DNA of 64,000 bases, taken from assembly GCF_000298315.2 (NCBI RefSeq), contig NZ_AEYE02000029.1:62001-126000 (forward strand), given 5' to 3'. The stretch's first letter is position 1. Each line of letters opens with the position of its first letter. The notes under the pieces are model-generated. The model was not told the DNA's origin, made no database searches, and saw nothing but the letters and a program-made list of their open reading frames with translations. This document shows positions 8,901-18,105 of this stretch, piece after piece. The translations under genes and the position numbers were made by a program. The DNA comes from Rhizobium grahamii CCGE 502. Lineage in GTDB: Bacteria > Pseudomonadota > Alphaproteobacteria > Rhizobiales > Rhizobiaceae.

Positions 8901-9222
8901 GGCGTGTCGTGAGCCGACGCGAGCGGGCAAGAATACGGCGTTGCCGCTCTTTTTTTGAGGAGAGACCTCGGCGGGGGTTCCGCGACAACCACCGAGGTCT
9001 CCCTTTACCCCTTCGAGAAGAATTCTTGAGGTAGAGCGCGCAGCGATTTTGGAAACCCAATGACGGCGCATAAATTGAGTCAAACAGCGTGCGGGGCGAT
9101 GTCATCGCCACAAGCGGACCGGCTTGCCGCTCCGTCGCTATCCGTGCCAAACGCAAAACACCCAGCCCGGCTATTGTGCTAGATTGCATCATCACGTGCT
9201 TCCGTTGCGGGAGGGATCGAGA
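8901..9222. other. intergenic, contains one hairpin
   Basis: No gene is supportable in these 322 bases. A 10-bp perfect stem is present (GAGACCTCGG at 8962-8971, CCGAGGTCTC at 8992-9001, 20-base loop) and is followed by CCTTTACCCC. It may end transcription of the phosphate cotransporter gene, although the T-run is poor. The rest should hold the promoter of the cyclase gene that starts at 9223. Confidence 0.5.
8962..9001 (+). terminator. 10-bp hairpin downstream of the Na/Pi cotransporter
   Basis: Perfect 10-bp stem around a 20-base loop, 61 bases after the stop codon, with only a short T-run (CCTTT) after it. Terminator function is plausible but unproven. Confidence 0.4.
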
Positions 9223-10983
9223 ATGCAGCGCAAGCTGGCCACGATCATGGTCGGGGATTTCGTCGGCTCCACCCCTGCTATGGAAACGGACGAGGAGGGG
9301 GCAATTGTCCGAATCGATGCCGTCCTCGACACGGTTCGCTCGGTCGTCCGGCGGCATGACGGCCGTGTCTTCGGCACCGCAGGCGACGCCCTGCTCGCCG
9401 AGTTCAGCAGCCCTGTCAACGCGCTGAGGTGCGCGATCGCGGCGCGTGCCGAGATCGCCGCCATGCCTGGATCGAGCGGTGGCGAGATGCGTTTCGGCCT
9501 CCACGTCGCAGATGTCGTCGTCGTCGGTACGGACCTGCGCGGCGACGGGGTGAACATCGCCGCCCGCATCGAGGCGTCGGCTCAACCTGGCGCAATCGAG
9601 GTTTCAGGCCTGCTATACGACCAGGTCCGGCGGGTGTCGCCGTGCGGGTTCGAAGATATCGGCGAACGGCAGCTGAAGGGAATTCTCGAGCCGATCCGGG
9701 TTTACCGGGTCACTGAACTGGTGGACCGCCACGTGTTTCAGTTCGCTCCAACGCGTTCCACGCCGAACGCGGCCCAATCTCCTCGTACGAACTCGATCGC
9801 AGTGGCGCGCTTCGACATTGCGCCCGGCGCTGTCGTGGATCAATCTTTCCTGGCGGAAGGCATTACCGACGACCTCACACTGGAGCTTAGCCGCCTGAAG
9901 GGATTGTTTGTCAGTTCCCGCTCCGCGGCAACCGCCCTGACGACCAAAGACCCGGTCGAGATCGGCCGCCTGCTCGGCGTTGGCTATGTCATCAGCGGTT
10001 CCATCCGGCAAGCGGGTGACGAGATGCGGATCAACATCCAGTTGACGGAAACTGGTGAGGGTCTGGTCATCTGGTGCGATCGCATTACGCGTCCGTTTCG
10101 CGAATTGCTCGATGTCATGGACGAGATCATCGCGCGCGTTGCAGCCACCGTATCTGGACGGGTCGAGCAGTCGGAACTTGCTGCGGCTCGTTTGAAGCGT
10201 CCGGAAAACATGACGGCCTACGAGTATTATCTGCGCGGACTTGACCATCACCGCCTGATTGGCGTCTCTGATAGTCACATCCACGAAGCCATGGCCTGGT
10301 TCGAGCGCTCCATGACCACGGACCCCGGCTTCGGCCGGCCTTTCGGCATGCATGTCTGCTCATGGAGCAACCTGCCAAGTTTTGACCTCCAGAAGGCGGA
10401 ACAGCAGGTTGCGCACGCGCTCGCTCTCGATCCCACGGACCCGGAGGCCCATCGCATCATGGGCGCGATCAAGATGAAGTCAGGCGACTTCGTTTCGGCG
10501 CGTTACCATCATATCCGTGCGCATGAACTCGCCCCGAACGACGCCTATATTCTTGGCCGTAGCGCGGCGTTTTATGTTTATGCCGGCGAGCCTGAGCGCG
10601 CCCTCGAAATGCTTGATCGCGCCGAGACGCTCGATCCCTTCCTGCCAGTCTGGATCACCGAGGAGCGAGTGGCGGCCCTCTACGCGCTGGGCCGTTTCGA
10701 CGACATGCTGCGCGTCGCGCTCACACTGCCCTTCCAGACGAGGAGGACTTCGCTCTACCAGATCGCTGCCTGCATGGCCTGCGGCAACACGGCACGGGCT
10801 GAGCTTCTGGTCCGGCAGGCGCTTTCGCTCGATCCCGGTCTGTCGGCAGTCTACATCAGGATGCAGGAGACCTACGCGGACGCGTCGATCACGGAGACCC
10901 TGATCCAGCGCAATTGCGATGCCGGCTTGCCATTGACGCCGCGGAAGCCCGCCGTCCGGAAGAAATCGCTGTTGCTGAGATGA
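9223..10983 (+). CDS. class III adenylate/guanylate cyclase with TPR-type C-terminus
   Basis: A 586-residue protein. Residues 1-170 form a class III cyclase domain: the first metal Asp lies in MVGDFVGST, the second in FGTAGDALLAEF, followed by DGVNIAARIEASAQPGAI. A TolB/FlgO-like segment follows (FLAEGITDDLTLELSRLKGL, then LGVGYVISGSIRQ). The C-terminal 250 residues are TPR-like helical repeats. This architecture is expanded in rhizobia, where such cyclases make cAMP in response to unknown cues. No membrane segment, so cytoplasmic. The start at 9223 is preceded by GGGAGGGA. It is convergent with another cyclase just downstream. Confidence 0.92.
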   Translation: MQRKLATIMVGDFVGSTPAMETDEEGAIVRIDAVLDTVRSVVRRHDGRVFGTAGDALLAEFSSPVNALRCAIAARAEIAAMPGSSGGEMRFGLHVADVVVVGTDLRGDGVNIAARIEASAQPGAIEVSGLLYDQVRRVSPCGFEDIGERQLKGILEPIRVYRVTELVDRHVFQFAPTRSTPNAAQSPRTNSIAVARFDIAPGAVVDQSFLAEGITDDLTLELSRLKGLFVSSRSAATALTTKDPVEIGRLLGVGYVISGSIRQAGDEMRINIQLTETGEGLVIWCDRITRPFRELLDVMDEIIARVAATVSGRVEQSELAAARLKRPENMTAYEYYLRGLDHHRLIGVSDSHIHEAMAWFERSMTTDPGFGRPFGMHVCSWSNLPSFDLQKAEQQVAHALALDPTDPEAHRIMGAIKMKSGDFVSARYHHIRAHELAPNDAYILGRSAAFYVYAGEPERALEMLDRAETLDPFLPVWITEERVAALYALGRFDDMLRVALTLPFQTRRTSLYQIAACMACGNTARAELLVRQALSLDPGLSAVYIRMQETYADASITETLIQRNCDAGLPLTPRKPAVRKKSLLLR

Positions 10984-11016
10984 CAAGCGACGAGCAGCGT
11001 ACCTTGGCTCCTCAGC

Positions 11017-12423
11017 TCACGACAAGGCGAAGATCCTCACCTCTCTCCCGATGCCGTGAAGCTCCTCCATCCGGGAGACCGAACTGATGCCGCTATCTCG
11101 CAGGATCTCGGAAACGTGGGCATCCCCGACAACCGCTTCCGTCGTCAGGATCACGTTGGGATCAGCAAGGCCCTGTACGCGCGACGCGATATTGACCGTC
11201 TGGCCGAAGTAGTCCTGCCGGTCGTTCAGGTTGACGGCAAGGCATGGCCCCTCATGGATGCCGATCTTCAGGAGGAGATCGTCGCTGCCATGTTCGGCAT
11301 TCAATTGAAGCATCGCCTCCCGCATCCGCAGGGCGGCCGCAATCGCGCGGTCGGGGCTCGGGAAAGTCGCCATCACGGCATCGCCAATCGTCTTGACGAC
11401 CGCTCCGGCCTCCGTGGCGACGATCTCGTGAAGAACCCTGAAATGCGCCCGCACGAGATCGAAAGCGGCAAGATCCCCGACACGCTCGTAGAGGGCGGTC
11501 GAGCCTCTGAGGTCCGTGAAAAGGAACGTCAGGCTTGTGATCTTCAGACGCTGGTCGACGTCAAGCGTGTCGGTCCGGTAGATGTCGCGGAAGCTCTGGT
11601 TCGTCAGCAATCGCTTGGCCGTCAGGAATGGTCGCCTGCTGCCGAGAAGATGATGCAGGTCGTCTCCCGCAACGCAGATATTCGGTACAACTCTGCGATC
11701 GGTGTGGTTCTCGAGGGCGATCCGCAGCGGGCCTGGACGGAGCGTTAGCGTATCGCTCAACGCATGCCCGCGACTGATGACCATCGAGAGGTTCTGCCGT
11801 TCGCCGGTCGGCTCTCCCTGCACGTCGATGAACTGCGCCGAATGTGTTACCGCATCGAAAATGATGACGAATTGAGCCGGCAGTCGTACTGAGACGAAAG
11901 CCTTCTCGCCCGGATCCAGCTCGATGATCTCCAACAGGATGCGTCCGAAGATCGCCTCGAAGTCCTCTGGCAAATCGACCCCGGAACTGAAGAAGATTTG
12001 ACGGTAGTACTCCAGCGGAGGTAGCCGATCGGGATCGTGAGCAGCGATCCGGCGCACGCGGGGACTGACCGTGAAGGTCACCTCGACCATCTCGTCGAGC
12101 GTTGGCTCGTAGCCAGCCGCACAGAGCGCGCAATGGTAGCTCTCCTGGTCGACGGTTTTGAGGGTCGCGCCGGTGTCAAGGACTCCACCACAACCTGGAC
12201 AAAGGACATTCCAGGTCATCTCGAACACGCCCAGACGGGCCGCATGCAGCAGCGCCGCGATCGTTTTCTCCTCATCGAGATGATGTGCCTTTGCGAAGGC
12301 AAGCGCATTGATACGATTGAGATCACGATCCGAGCCGCGCATGACTGCGTTCTCGATGCACTCGACCGTCTGCCGGTCGGCCACCTGTCGCAGGGCGGCA
12401 AAAAGCGCGTCCATTTCACTCAT
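11017..12423 (-). CDS. adenylate/guanylate cyclase with DUF5939-type N-terminus
   Basis: A 468-residue protein with an N-terminal region of about 290 residues containing a four-Cys, zinc-ribbon-like segment (CPGCGGVLDTG with CALCAAG), then a class III cyclase domain. The catalytic core is visible: LFTDLRGSTALYERVGD with the first metal Asp, VVKTIGDAVMATF with the second, and YFGQTVNIASRVQGLA. The protein should synthesise a cyclic nucleotide in the cytoplasm. The start at 12423 gives MSEMDALFAAL with AGAGG upstream; an in-frame extension of 168 codons is Arg-rich and unlike any family. It is convergent with the TPR cyclase, with 33 bases between the two stops. Confidence 0.9.
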   Translation of the reverse strand: MSEMDALFAALRQVADRQTVECIENAVMRGSDRDLNRINALAFAKAHHLDEEKTIAALLHAARLGVFEMTWNVLCPGCGGVLDTGATLKTVDQESYHCALCAAGYEPTLDEMVEVTFTVSPRVRRIAAHDPDRLPPLEYYRQIFFSSGVDLPEDFEAIFGRILLEIIELDPGEKAFVSVRLPAQFVIIFDAVTHSAQFIDVQGEPTGERQNLSMVISRGHALSDTLTLRPGPLRIALENHTDRRVVPNICVAGDDLHHLLGSRRPFLTAKRLLTNQSFRDIYRTDTLDVDQRLKITSLTFLFTDLRGSTALYERVGDLAAFDLVRAHFRVLHEIVATEAGAVVKTIGDAVMATFPSPDRAIAAALRMREAMLQLNAEHGSDDLLLKIGIHEGPCLAVNLNDRQDYFGQTVNIASRVQGLADPNVILTTEAVVGDAHVSEILRDSGISSVSRMEELHGIGREVRIFALS

Positions 12424-12731
12424 CAGACAAGCCTCTCTGCGCCTGGTCCCACGACGTGCGGCGCAGGAGCCAAAATCATAACACGGGAACGCCCCGATAG
12501 AAATCTTGACGCCTGACACTGCCCCCCTAGCACTCCGGCGTATGCGCTGCGGATTACTACCTGGACTGGAGCCAAGTCGCCGTATCTTTGCGCCGCGGAA
12601 CCCAGGCGCCTGGTGCGACAGCTGCATCCGGCGGCGAAAACTCAGCTCCCAGCGGATCAGTCGTCCCAACGGGCCGAGAAGACGACGGAGCGACGCTGCT
12701 GCAATGAGGACAAGGAAGGCTTCACACACCC
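12424..12731. other. intergenic, nothing recognised
   Basis: About 308 bases between two minus-strand genes. The frames through it are Arg-rich and lack plausible starts. It presumably holds the promoter of the cyclase gene and the 3' end of the GFA transcript. No hairpin of note was seen. Confidence 0.5.
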
Positions 12732-13142
12732 TTAATCCCGGCGGTCTGGAAGACCTTCGAAATGCTTCAAAGTGTCGTCGAGCTGCACCCACGCATGTTT
12801 CGATTGCTCGAAGACAGACATGGTAGGCGGCGCGTAGGCAGGGTCGGCAAACGCGCCGACCCCCACACCGATCCAGGACGGTGCACCATCGGCCTTCCAA
12901 TAGACGGTCGAACCGCAGGTCGGGCAAAAATACATATGAACCTTGCGGCCGCTATCGGCAGCGCGAATGAATTCGGTCGACGTCCCGCATATTTCGACAC
13001 AATCGATCGCATAGAACGAATTGGCGCTGAACGGTGCGCCCGTTCTTCGCTGACACGCGAGACAGTGACACAGCGCCGTCAATAGTGGTGGTTCGCTAAC
13101 GGCCAGTCTGAGAGCGCCACAGGCGCATTGGGCATCGGCCAT
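12732..13142 (-). CDS. GFA (glutathione-dependent formaldehyde-activating-like) family protein
   Basis: A 136-residue protein of the GFA/CENP-V fold. The zinc-binding cysteines are in the family positions: CACGALRL at residues 6-13, CHCLACQRRTGAPFSANSF at about 26-44, and YFCPTCGSTVYW near 92-103. Members of this large family are often named for S-hydroxymethylglutathione chemistry, but most have no shown activity. It is a single gene; its start overlaps nothing, and an in-frame Met further in (13012 region) belongs to another frame. Confidence 0.92.
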   Translation of the reverse strand: MADAQCACGALRLAVSEPPLLTALCHCLACQRRTGAPFSANSFYAIDCVEICGTSTEFIRAADSGRKVHMYFCPTCGSTVYWKADGAPSWIGVGVGAFADPAYAPPTMSVFEQSKHAWVQLDDTLKHFEGLPDRRD

Positions 13143-13496
13143 AAAAACTCCTTTCCGCTTACGCGGTCAGATCAATCGAGCTGTGAGGGGTGGAACGCAG
13201 GCCCGAACCGCAATTCTTGCGACAACAATGCGAAGGGGCGGAGCCCGGATGCAATGTCGGCCTACTGAGCATGAATGTAGATCACGGACTGCCGAAGTCT
13301 AGTGGACCGCCTGGTACTACGAGCGGCGAGCGCAGGATCTCATACGAAGAGCAACCCTTGGCGATCGTCGCCGGAGAGGCTGGTCCGAATTTTCGTTGCG
13401 TTGTGCTTGGTGGGCATCGCTTGGCAATTGCGTTTCGCGGGAACGCGCCCTTTAGTAGAGCTGGTCGTGGCAAGCGGTGTATCAGGGCACAAGCGC
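13143..13496. other. intergenic between GFA gene and antiporter gene
   Basis: These 354 bases separate divergent genes and should contain both promoters. An open frame continues upstream of the antiporter Met at 13497 as far as 13302, with a hydrophobic stretch, but it has no homologous look, so I treat it as non-coding. No hairpin or repeat was recognised. Confidence 0.45.
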
Positions 13497-15080
13497 ATGG
13501 ATCCCACACACTTGTTCGAACTGGTTATCGGTATGTTCGTGGCGATCATCGCGCTGCACTATGCCGCCGACCGGTTTGGGTTGCCGCCGTCCGTCGCACT
13601 GCTTGCCGGCGGCGCCCTGCTCGCGTTCCTGCCGGGCCTGCCGACGATTACGGTCGACCCCGGTTTGGTGCTCGTCATCTTCCTGCCGCCACTCCTGATG
13701 GACGGTGCCTGGTCCATCGCTCTTCATCCGCTGCGCCGTCATGTGATCGGCATTGCCTCGCTTGCCATCGGAGCGGTGTTTTTCACCTGCGCCGTTGTGG
13801 CCGCTGTCACCCATCTCCTGTTTCCGTCGCTGCCCTGGGCAGCGTGCGCGGCGCTCGGTGCAATCGTTTCGCCACCTGACGCCGTTTCCGCCCGCGCTAT
13901 CCTGCAGCGGGTAAGGTTGCCCCGGCGCCTGCAAATCCTGCTTGAGGGCGAAAGCCTGCTCAACGACGCGAGCGGCCTCGTGCTGTTCCGTTTCGCGGTC
14001 GCTGCCGCGGTCACCGGGGGTTTCAGCGCGGTCGACGCGGCAGGGAGCTTCCTGCTTCTGGCAGCAGGCGGCGCCTTCGTCGGCATCGTCGTCGGAACGG
14101 TCTGGGTGCTGTTCGTGCGGCGACTCGGCGATGAGTACCTGATAATCGCCGGAACGACGCTGTTGTGTTGGGCCTCCTATCTGCTCGGCGAGCTCATCCA
14201 TGTTTCGGGCGTCATTGCCACCGTGACCGCCGGCCTGATCATGGGTTGGTATCAGCACACGGTCCTTTCGGCCTCAACGCGCATGCGTGGCACGTCGTTC
14301 TGGACCGTGATCGTCTTCCTGATGGAAGCGGCTGTCTTCATACTGATCGGGCTATCGCTGCGCGGGGTCGTCGAACGTGGCGGCGGCTTTGGTGTCGTGG
14401 CTGCAACGATGGGATTGCCCATCCTTGCAATTCTTGTCGCACTCACCCTCGCACGCTTTGCCTGGCTCTTCGGATCAGACCTCGTGATCAAGTTCTGCAA
14501 CCTTCTGGGTTTTGATCGATACACGCCGCTCGGCAGCCGCGGCGTAACTGTCATAGGCTGGGCCGGCGTCCGCGGCGTCGTGACGCTGGCGCTTGCCCTG
14601 AGCGTGCCGGAAGGCTTCCCCGGCAGGGACCTCATTCTGGTTACGTCGTTTGCCGTCATTGTCGGAACCGTGCTTGTGCAGGGAACGACGCTCGGACACG
14701 TCATCAGTTGGGCACGGCTGACCGAGCCCGAGGCGGAAAGGGCGCACCTCTCCATGAGCCAGGCCGAAGCTGCCATGGCCCAGGCGCAATTCGCGACAGT
14801 CCAAAGCCTGGCCTACGACAAAGAGGGAAACCTCATCCATCCCCAGTTGCTGGAGCGCTATCAGCGCAGGGCCGTGGCCATTATCGACTATGCCGCACGC
14901 ACCGACCACTACTCGCCGATCCTCCACGCCCATTTCGATGTCGTTCTCGAGGCGGTAGCGACAGGACGTCGCGAGCTGATAAGGCTCCACCGCGCTGGCG
15001 AGATCGACGACGAGACACTCCATGAGCTGGAACGGGACCTGGATCTCGAGGAGCTCAGCGCGATTTCCGCCAAGTCGTGA
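13497..15080 (+). CDS. Na+/H+ antiporter, CPA1 (NhaP) family
   Basis: A 527-residue membrane protein with about 12 hydrophobic segments and CPA1 landmarks: LGAIVSPPDAVSARAILQR (core Asp in the PPDA motif), LEGESLLNDASGLVLF (the conserved ESLLND motif), and GWAGVRGVVTLALALSVP. A cytoplasmic C-terminal tail of about 110 residues has a helical, charged character. It exchanges Na+ or K+ for H+ across the inner membrane. The start at 13497 (MDPTHLFELVIGMF) fits family N-termini. It stands alone; its tail is convergent with the VOC gene, with 15 bases between the stops. Confidence 0.92.
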   Translation: MDPTHLFELVIGMFVAIIALHYAADRFGLPPSVALLAGGALLAFLPGLPTITVDPGLVLVIFLPPLLMDGAWSIALHPLRRHVIGIASLAIGAVFFTCAVVAAVTHLLFPSLPWAACAALGAIVSPPDAVSARAILQRVRLPRRLQILLEGESLLNDASGLVLFRFAVAAAVTGGFSAVDAAGSFLLLAAGGAFVGIVVGTVWVLFVRRLGDEYLIIAGTTLLCWASYLLGELIHVSGVIATVTAGLIMGWYQHTVLSASTRMRGTSFWTVIVFLMEAAVFILIGLSLRGVVERGGGFGVVAATMGLPILAILVALTLARFAWLFGSDLVIKFCNLLGFDRYTPLGSRGVTVIGWAGVRGVVTLALALSVPEGFPGRDLILVTSFAVIVGTVLVQGTTLGHVISWARLTEPEAERAHLSMSQAEAAMAQAQFATVQSLAYDKEGNLIHPQLLERYQRRAVAIIDYAARTDHYSPILHAHFDVVLEAVATGRRELIRLHRAGEIDDETLHELERDLDLEELSAISAKS

Positions 15081-15095
15081 CCGAAGCGATGGTGA

Positions 15096-15569
15096 TCAGC
15101 CGCGCCGGGCGGCTTCGATCTTAGCAACATCGATCTTTTGCATCGTCATCATCGCGTCGAACGCACGTTTGGCCTCGGCGCCACCGACCGCCAGCGCTTC
15201 GGTCAGAACGCGCGGGGTGATCTGCCAGGAAACACCCCACTTGTCCTTGCACCAGCCGCATTCGCTTTCCTGACCGCCATTGCCGACGATGGCATTCCAG
15301 TAGCGATCGGTTTCCTCCTGATCGTCAGTCGCGATCTGAAAGGAAAAGGCTTCGTTGTGCTTGAAAATGGGGCCGCCGTTCAGGCCGATGCAGGGGATAC
15401 CAGCAACCGTGAATTCGACAACCAGCACGTCTCCCTGCTTGCCGTCCGGATAATCTCCCGGTGCGCGAATGACGGCACCGACCGCACTGTCCGGAAAGGT
15501 CTCGGCGTAAAAGCGCGCGGCGGCCTCGGCCTCCTTGTCGTACCATACGCAGATCGTATTCTTGGGCAT
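15096..15569 (-). CDS. VOC superfamily protein, PhnB-like
   Basis: A 157-residue protein of the PhnB-like glyoxalase/bleomycin-resistance (VOC) fold, often misannotated as 3-demethylubiquinone methyltransferase. Visible are the first beta-alpha unit (NTICVWYDKEAEAAARFYAETFP), VVEFTVAGIPCIGLNGGP and the conserved end CGWCKDKWGVSWQITP. No enzymatic role is established for the group. The chosen start at 15569 begins at MPKNTI; a 17-residue N-terminal extension is unlike the family. Confidence 0.9.
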   Translation of the reverse strand: MPKNTICVWYDKEAEAAARFYAETFPDSAVGAVIRAPGDYPDGKQGDVLVVEFTVAGIPCIGLNGGPIFKHNEAFSFQIATDDQEETDRYWNAIVGNGGQESECGWCKDKWGVSWQITPRVLTEALAVGGAEAKRAFDAMMTMQKIDVAKIEAARRG

Positions 15570-15714
15570 GTCGCGGTTCCTTCGCTGTTGGTTGCCGTGT
15601 CCTCCTGACATAAGGGGCAAACCGGCTTTCTCCAGTTGAGGGAAGCGATTTCACGCTTCGACAACCAAAAGCGGTCGAATCTGCTTTGGACACCGATGGA
15701 AACGACGGAATGCC

Positions 15715-16377
15715 TTAAGAGCCCACCGCGCCCTTGATCAGCGCCTTGGCGTCGTCGCTGTCCCAGGCGGCAGGGCCGTTCATGGCGGAGATCAGGCAGC
15801 CCTTACCGTCGATCAGCAGCGTGACCGGCAGACCGAAGGCAAGGCCCTCCTTCTTCAGGCTGTTGAACACCTCGATGGTGTTGTCGCGATAGAGCTTCAG
15901 CGCATCGACGCCGATTTCGCTGAGGAAGGCCTTTGGCTTCTCGTCATCGCCGGTGTCGATGTTGACCGGCACGACCTGAAACTTGTCGCTGCCTAGCTCC
16001 TTCTCCAATGTGTTCAGAGCCGGCATTTCCTCGCGGCAGGGCACACACCACGTCGCCCACAGATTGAAGAGCACCGTCTTGCCGGCGAAACTGTCGAGCG
16101 TCATCGGCTGGCCGTCTGCGCCCTTGAAGGCGACGGTAGTGAGCTTGCGATGCTCGTCGGGGGCAACCATCGCCGCCACCTGTCCCTTGAGCAGCGGTGC
16201 GATCCGCGTGGCAATCTCCTTTGTCGCCGCGCATTCGCCCGAGGCCGTTTGCGTCCCGCCATTGCCAGACCCGGCTTCCCTGATGTAAACCGCTGCCGCA
16301 CCGGCAATAATGCCTGCGACGGCCGCGATCCCGATCAGCTTCAGGGATGGCAGGCGCAGGGGCGTTCTTGTCGTCAT
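15715..16377 (-). CDS. tlpA: TlpA-like thiol:disulfide interchange protein
   Basis: A 220-residue membrane-anchored thioredoxin-fold protein. An N-terminal signal anchor ([19 protein letters not shown]) is followed by a periplasmic thioredoxin domain with the active site WCVPC (near residue 110) and the cis-Pro in [10 protein letters not shown]. TlpA proteins reduce periplasmic thiols, for instance during cytochrome c oxidase copper-site assembly. The start codon faces that of argH across only 41 bases, an arrangement common in rhizobia, so the promoters must overlap each other or the opposite 5' ends. Confidence 0.92.
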   Translation of the reverse strand: MTTRTPLRLPSLKLIGIAAVAGIIAGAAAVYIREAGSGNGGTQTASGECAATKEIATRIAPLLKGQVAAMVAPDEHRKLTTVAFKGADGQPMTLDSFAGKTVLFNLWATWCVPCREEMPALNTLEKELGSDKFQVVPVNIDTGDDEKPKAFLSEIGVDALKLYRDNTIEVFNSLKKEGLAFGLPVTLLIDGKGCLISAMNGPAAWDSDDAKALIKGAVGS

Positions 16378-16418
16378 TTCATTCTCCGAGACACGCGTTC
16401 TTCAAGGCAGGCATCGTC

Positions 16419-17819
16419 ATGGCCGACAGCACGGATACCAAATCCTCCAACCAGATGTGGGGCGGCCGTTTCGCCTCCGGTCCCGATGCGATCATGGAGG
16501 AGATAAATGCCTCGATCGGTTTCGACAAGAAGCTGTTTGCCCAGGACATCCGCGGCTCGATCGCCCATGCCACCATGCTTGCCCACCAGGGCATCATTTC
16601 CGCTGACGATAAAGACAAAATCGTCGCGGGGCTAAACACGATCCTGTCAGAAATAGAGAGCGGCAACTTCGAATTCTCCCGCAAGCTCGAGGACATTCAC
16701 ATGAATGTCGAGGCCCGCCTCGCGACGCTGATCGGCCCCGCTGCCGGTCGTCTCCACACTGCCCGCTCGCGCAACGACCAGGTGGCGCTCGATTTCCGCC
16801 TATGGGTGAAGGAAGAGCTGCAGAAGACCGAACAGCTGCTGACCAACCTGATCGCCGCCTTCCTCGACCGCGCCGAGGAGCATGCCGAAACCGTCATGCC
16901 AGGCTTCACGCATCTGCAGACGGCGCAGCCCGTCACCTTCGGTCATCACTGCATGGCCTATGTCGAAATGTTCGGTCGCGACCGCTCGCGCGTCCGTCAC
17001 GCCATCGAGCACCTGGACGAAAGCCCCATCGGCTCGGCGGCACTCGCCGGCACCGGCTATCCGATCGATCGCCACATGACGGCCAAGGCGCTCGGCTTCC
17101 GCGAGCCGACGCGCAATTCGATCGACACCGTTTCGGACCGCGATTTCGCCATCGAGTTCCTGGCCCTCGCCGCCATCTGTGCCATGCACCTTTCGCGTCT
17201 GGCCGAGGAGATCGTCATCTGGTCGACGCCGCAATTCGGCTTCGTGCGTCTCTCGGATGCCTTCTCCACCGGCTCCTCAATTATGCCGCAGAAGAAGAAC
17301 CCGGATGCCGCCGAACTGGTGCGCGCCAAGACCGGCCGCATCAACGGCTCGCTGATCGCGCTCTTGACGATCATGAAGGGTCTGCCGCTCGCCTATTCCA
17401 AGGACATGCAGGAAGACAAGGAACAGGTCTTCGACGCCGCCGAAAGCCTGGAACTGGCAATATCAGCCATGACCGGCATGGTCCGCGACATGACGATCAA
17501 TACCGCGCGCATGAAGGCCGCGGCCGGCTCCGGCTATTCGACGGCGACCGACCTTGCCGACTGGCTCGTGCGCGAAGCCGGACTGCCGTTCCGCGACGCC
17601 CACCATGTGACCGGCCGCGCGGTAGCGCTGGCCGAGAGCAAAAGCTGCGATTTAGCCGAGCTGCCGCTTGCCGATCTGCAGGCCATCAACGCTGCCATCA
17701 CCGACAAGGTGTACGATGTTCTGACGGTCGAGGCATCGGTTGCGAGCCGCAAGAGCTTCGGCGGAACAGCGCCTTCGGAAGTGCGCAAGCAGATCGCCTA
17801 CTGGCGCGCCCGCAACTGA
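16419..17819 (+). CDS. argH: argininosuccinate lyase
   Basis: A 466-residue enzyme of the fumarase/aspartase superfamily catalysing the last step of arginine synthesis, argininosuccinate to arginine plus fumarate, in the cytoplasm. The superfamily signature [11 protein letters not shown] is present at about residues 285-295, with the N-terminal MWGGRF and the [13 protein letters not shown] segment. Length is normal. The start at 16419 ([18 protein letters not shown]) matches the family; an in-frame Met at 16347 would overlap the divergent tlpA coding region. It is followed by lptM and lysA on the same strand. Confidence 0.97.
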   Translation: MADSTDTKSSNQMWGGRFASGPDAIMEEINASIGFDKKLFAQDIRGSIAHATMLAHQGIISADDKDKIVAGLNTILSEIESGNFEFSRKLEDIHMNVEARLATLIGPAAGRLHTARSRNDQVALDFRLWVKEELQKTEQLLTNLIAAFLDRAEEHAETVMPGFTHLQTAQPVTFGHHCMAYVEMFGRDRSRVRHAIEHLDESPIGSAALAGTGYPIDRHMTAKALGFREPTRNSIDTVSDRDFAIEFLALAAICAMHLSRLAEEIVIWSTPQFGFVRLSDAFSTGSSIMPQKKNPDAAELVRAKTGRINGSLIALLTIMKGLPLAYSKDMQEDKEQVFDAAESLELAISAMTGMVRDMTINTARMKAAAGSGYSTATDLADWLVREAGLPFRDAHHVTGRAVALAESKSCDLAELPLADLQAINAAITDKVYDVLTVEASVASRKSFGGTAPSEVRKQIAYWRARN

Positions 17820-17898
17820 CCTCAACAATCAGGGTGCACAAGCTGGATAAACTTCGCTATGAAGATGTCCACCAGTGCCGCTTCCCAAGAGGAATTCC

Positions 17899-18093
17899 AT
17901 GCAGAAGAGCTTGCCGCAGATCGTCCGCCTGACGGTTGTTTTTGCCGTGATCGGCCTTGCCGTCGCCGGGTGCGGACGAAAAGGCGATCTCGATCCGCCG
18001 AGCGCGAATGCAACGAAGACCGGCGACTCGTCGAAGCCGACGCCGCAGCCGGGCACCGCGAACAGGCCATTCATTCTCGATCCGCTTCTCTAA
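17899..18093 (+). CDS. lptM: small lipoprotein LptM (YifL-like)
   Basis: A 64-residue lipoprotein: signal peptide followed by the lipobox LAVAGC, then the diagnostic GRKGDLDPP directly after the lipidated Cys. This short motif defines LptM, which in enterobacteria stabilises the oxidised LptD-LptE translocon for lipopolysaccharide export. Its place just before lysA is a conserved neighbourhood. Only 12 bases separate it from lysA, so the two are co-transcribed. Confidence 0.88.
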   Translation: MQKSLPQIVRLTVVFAVIGLAVAGCGRKGDLDPPSANATKTGDSSKPTPQPGTANRPFILDPLL

Positions 18094-18105
18094 GAGGCCA
18101 AGACC

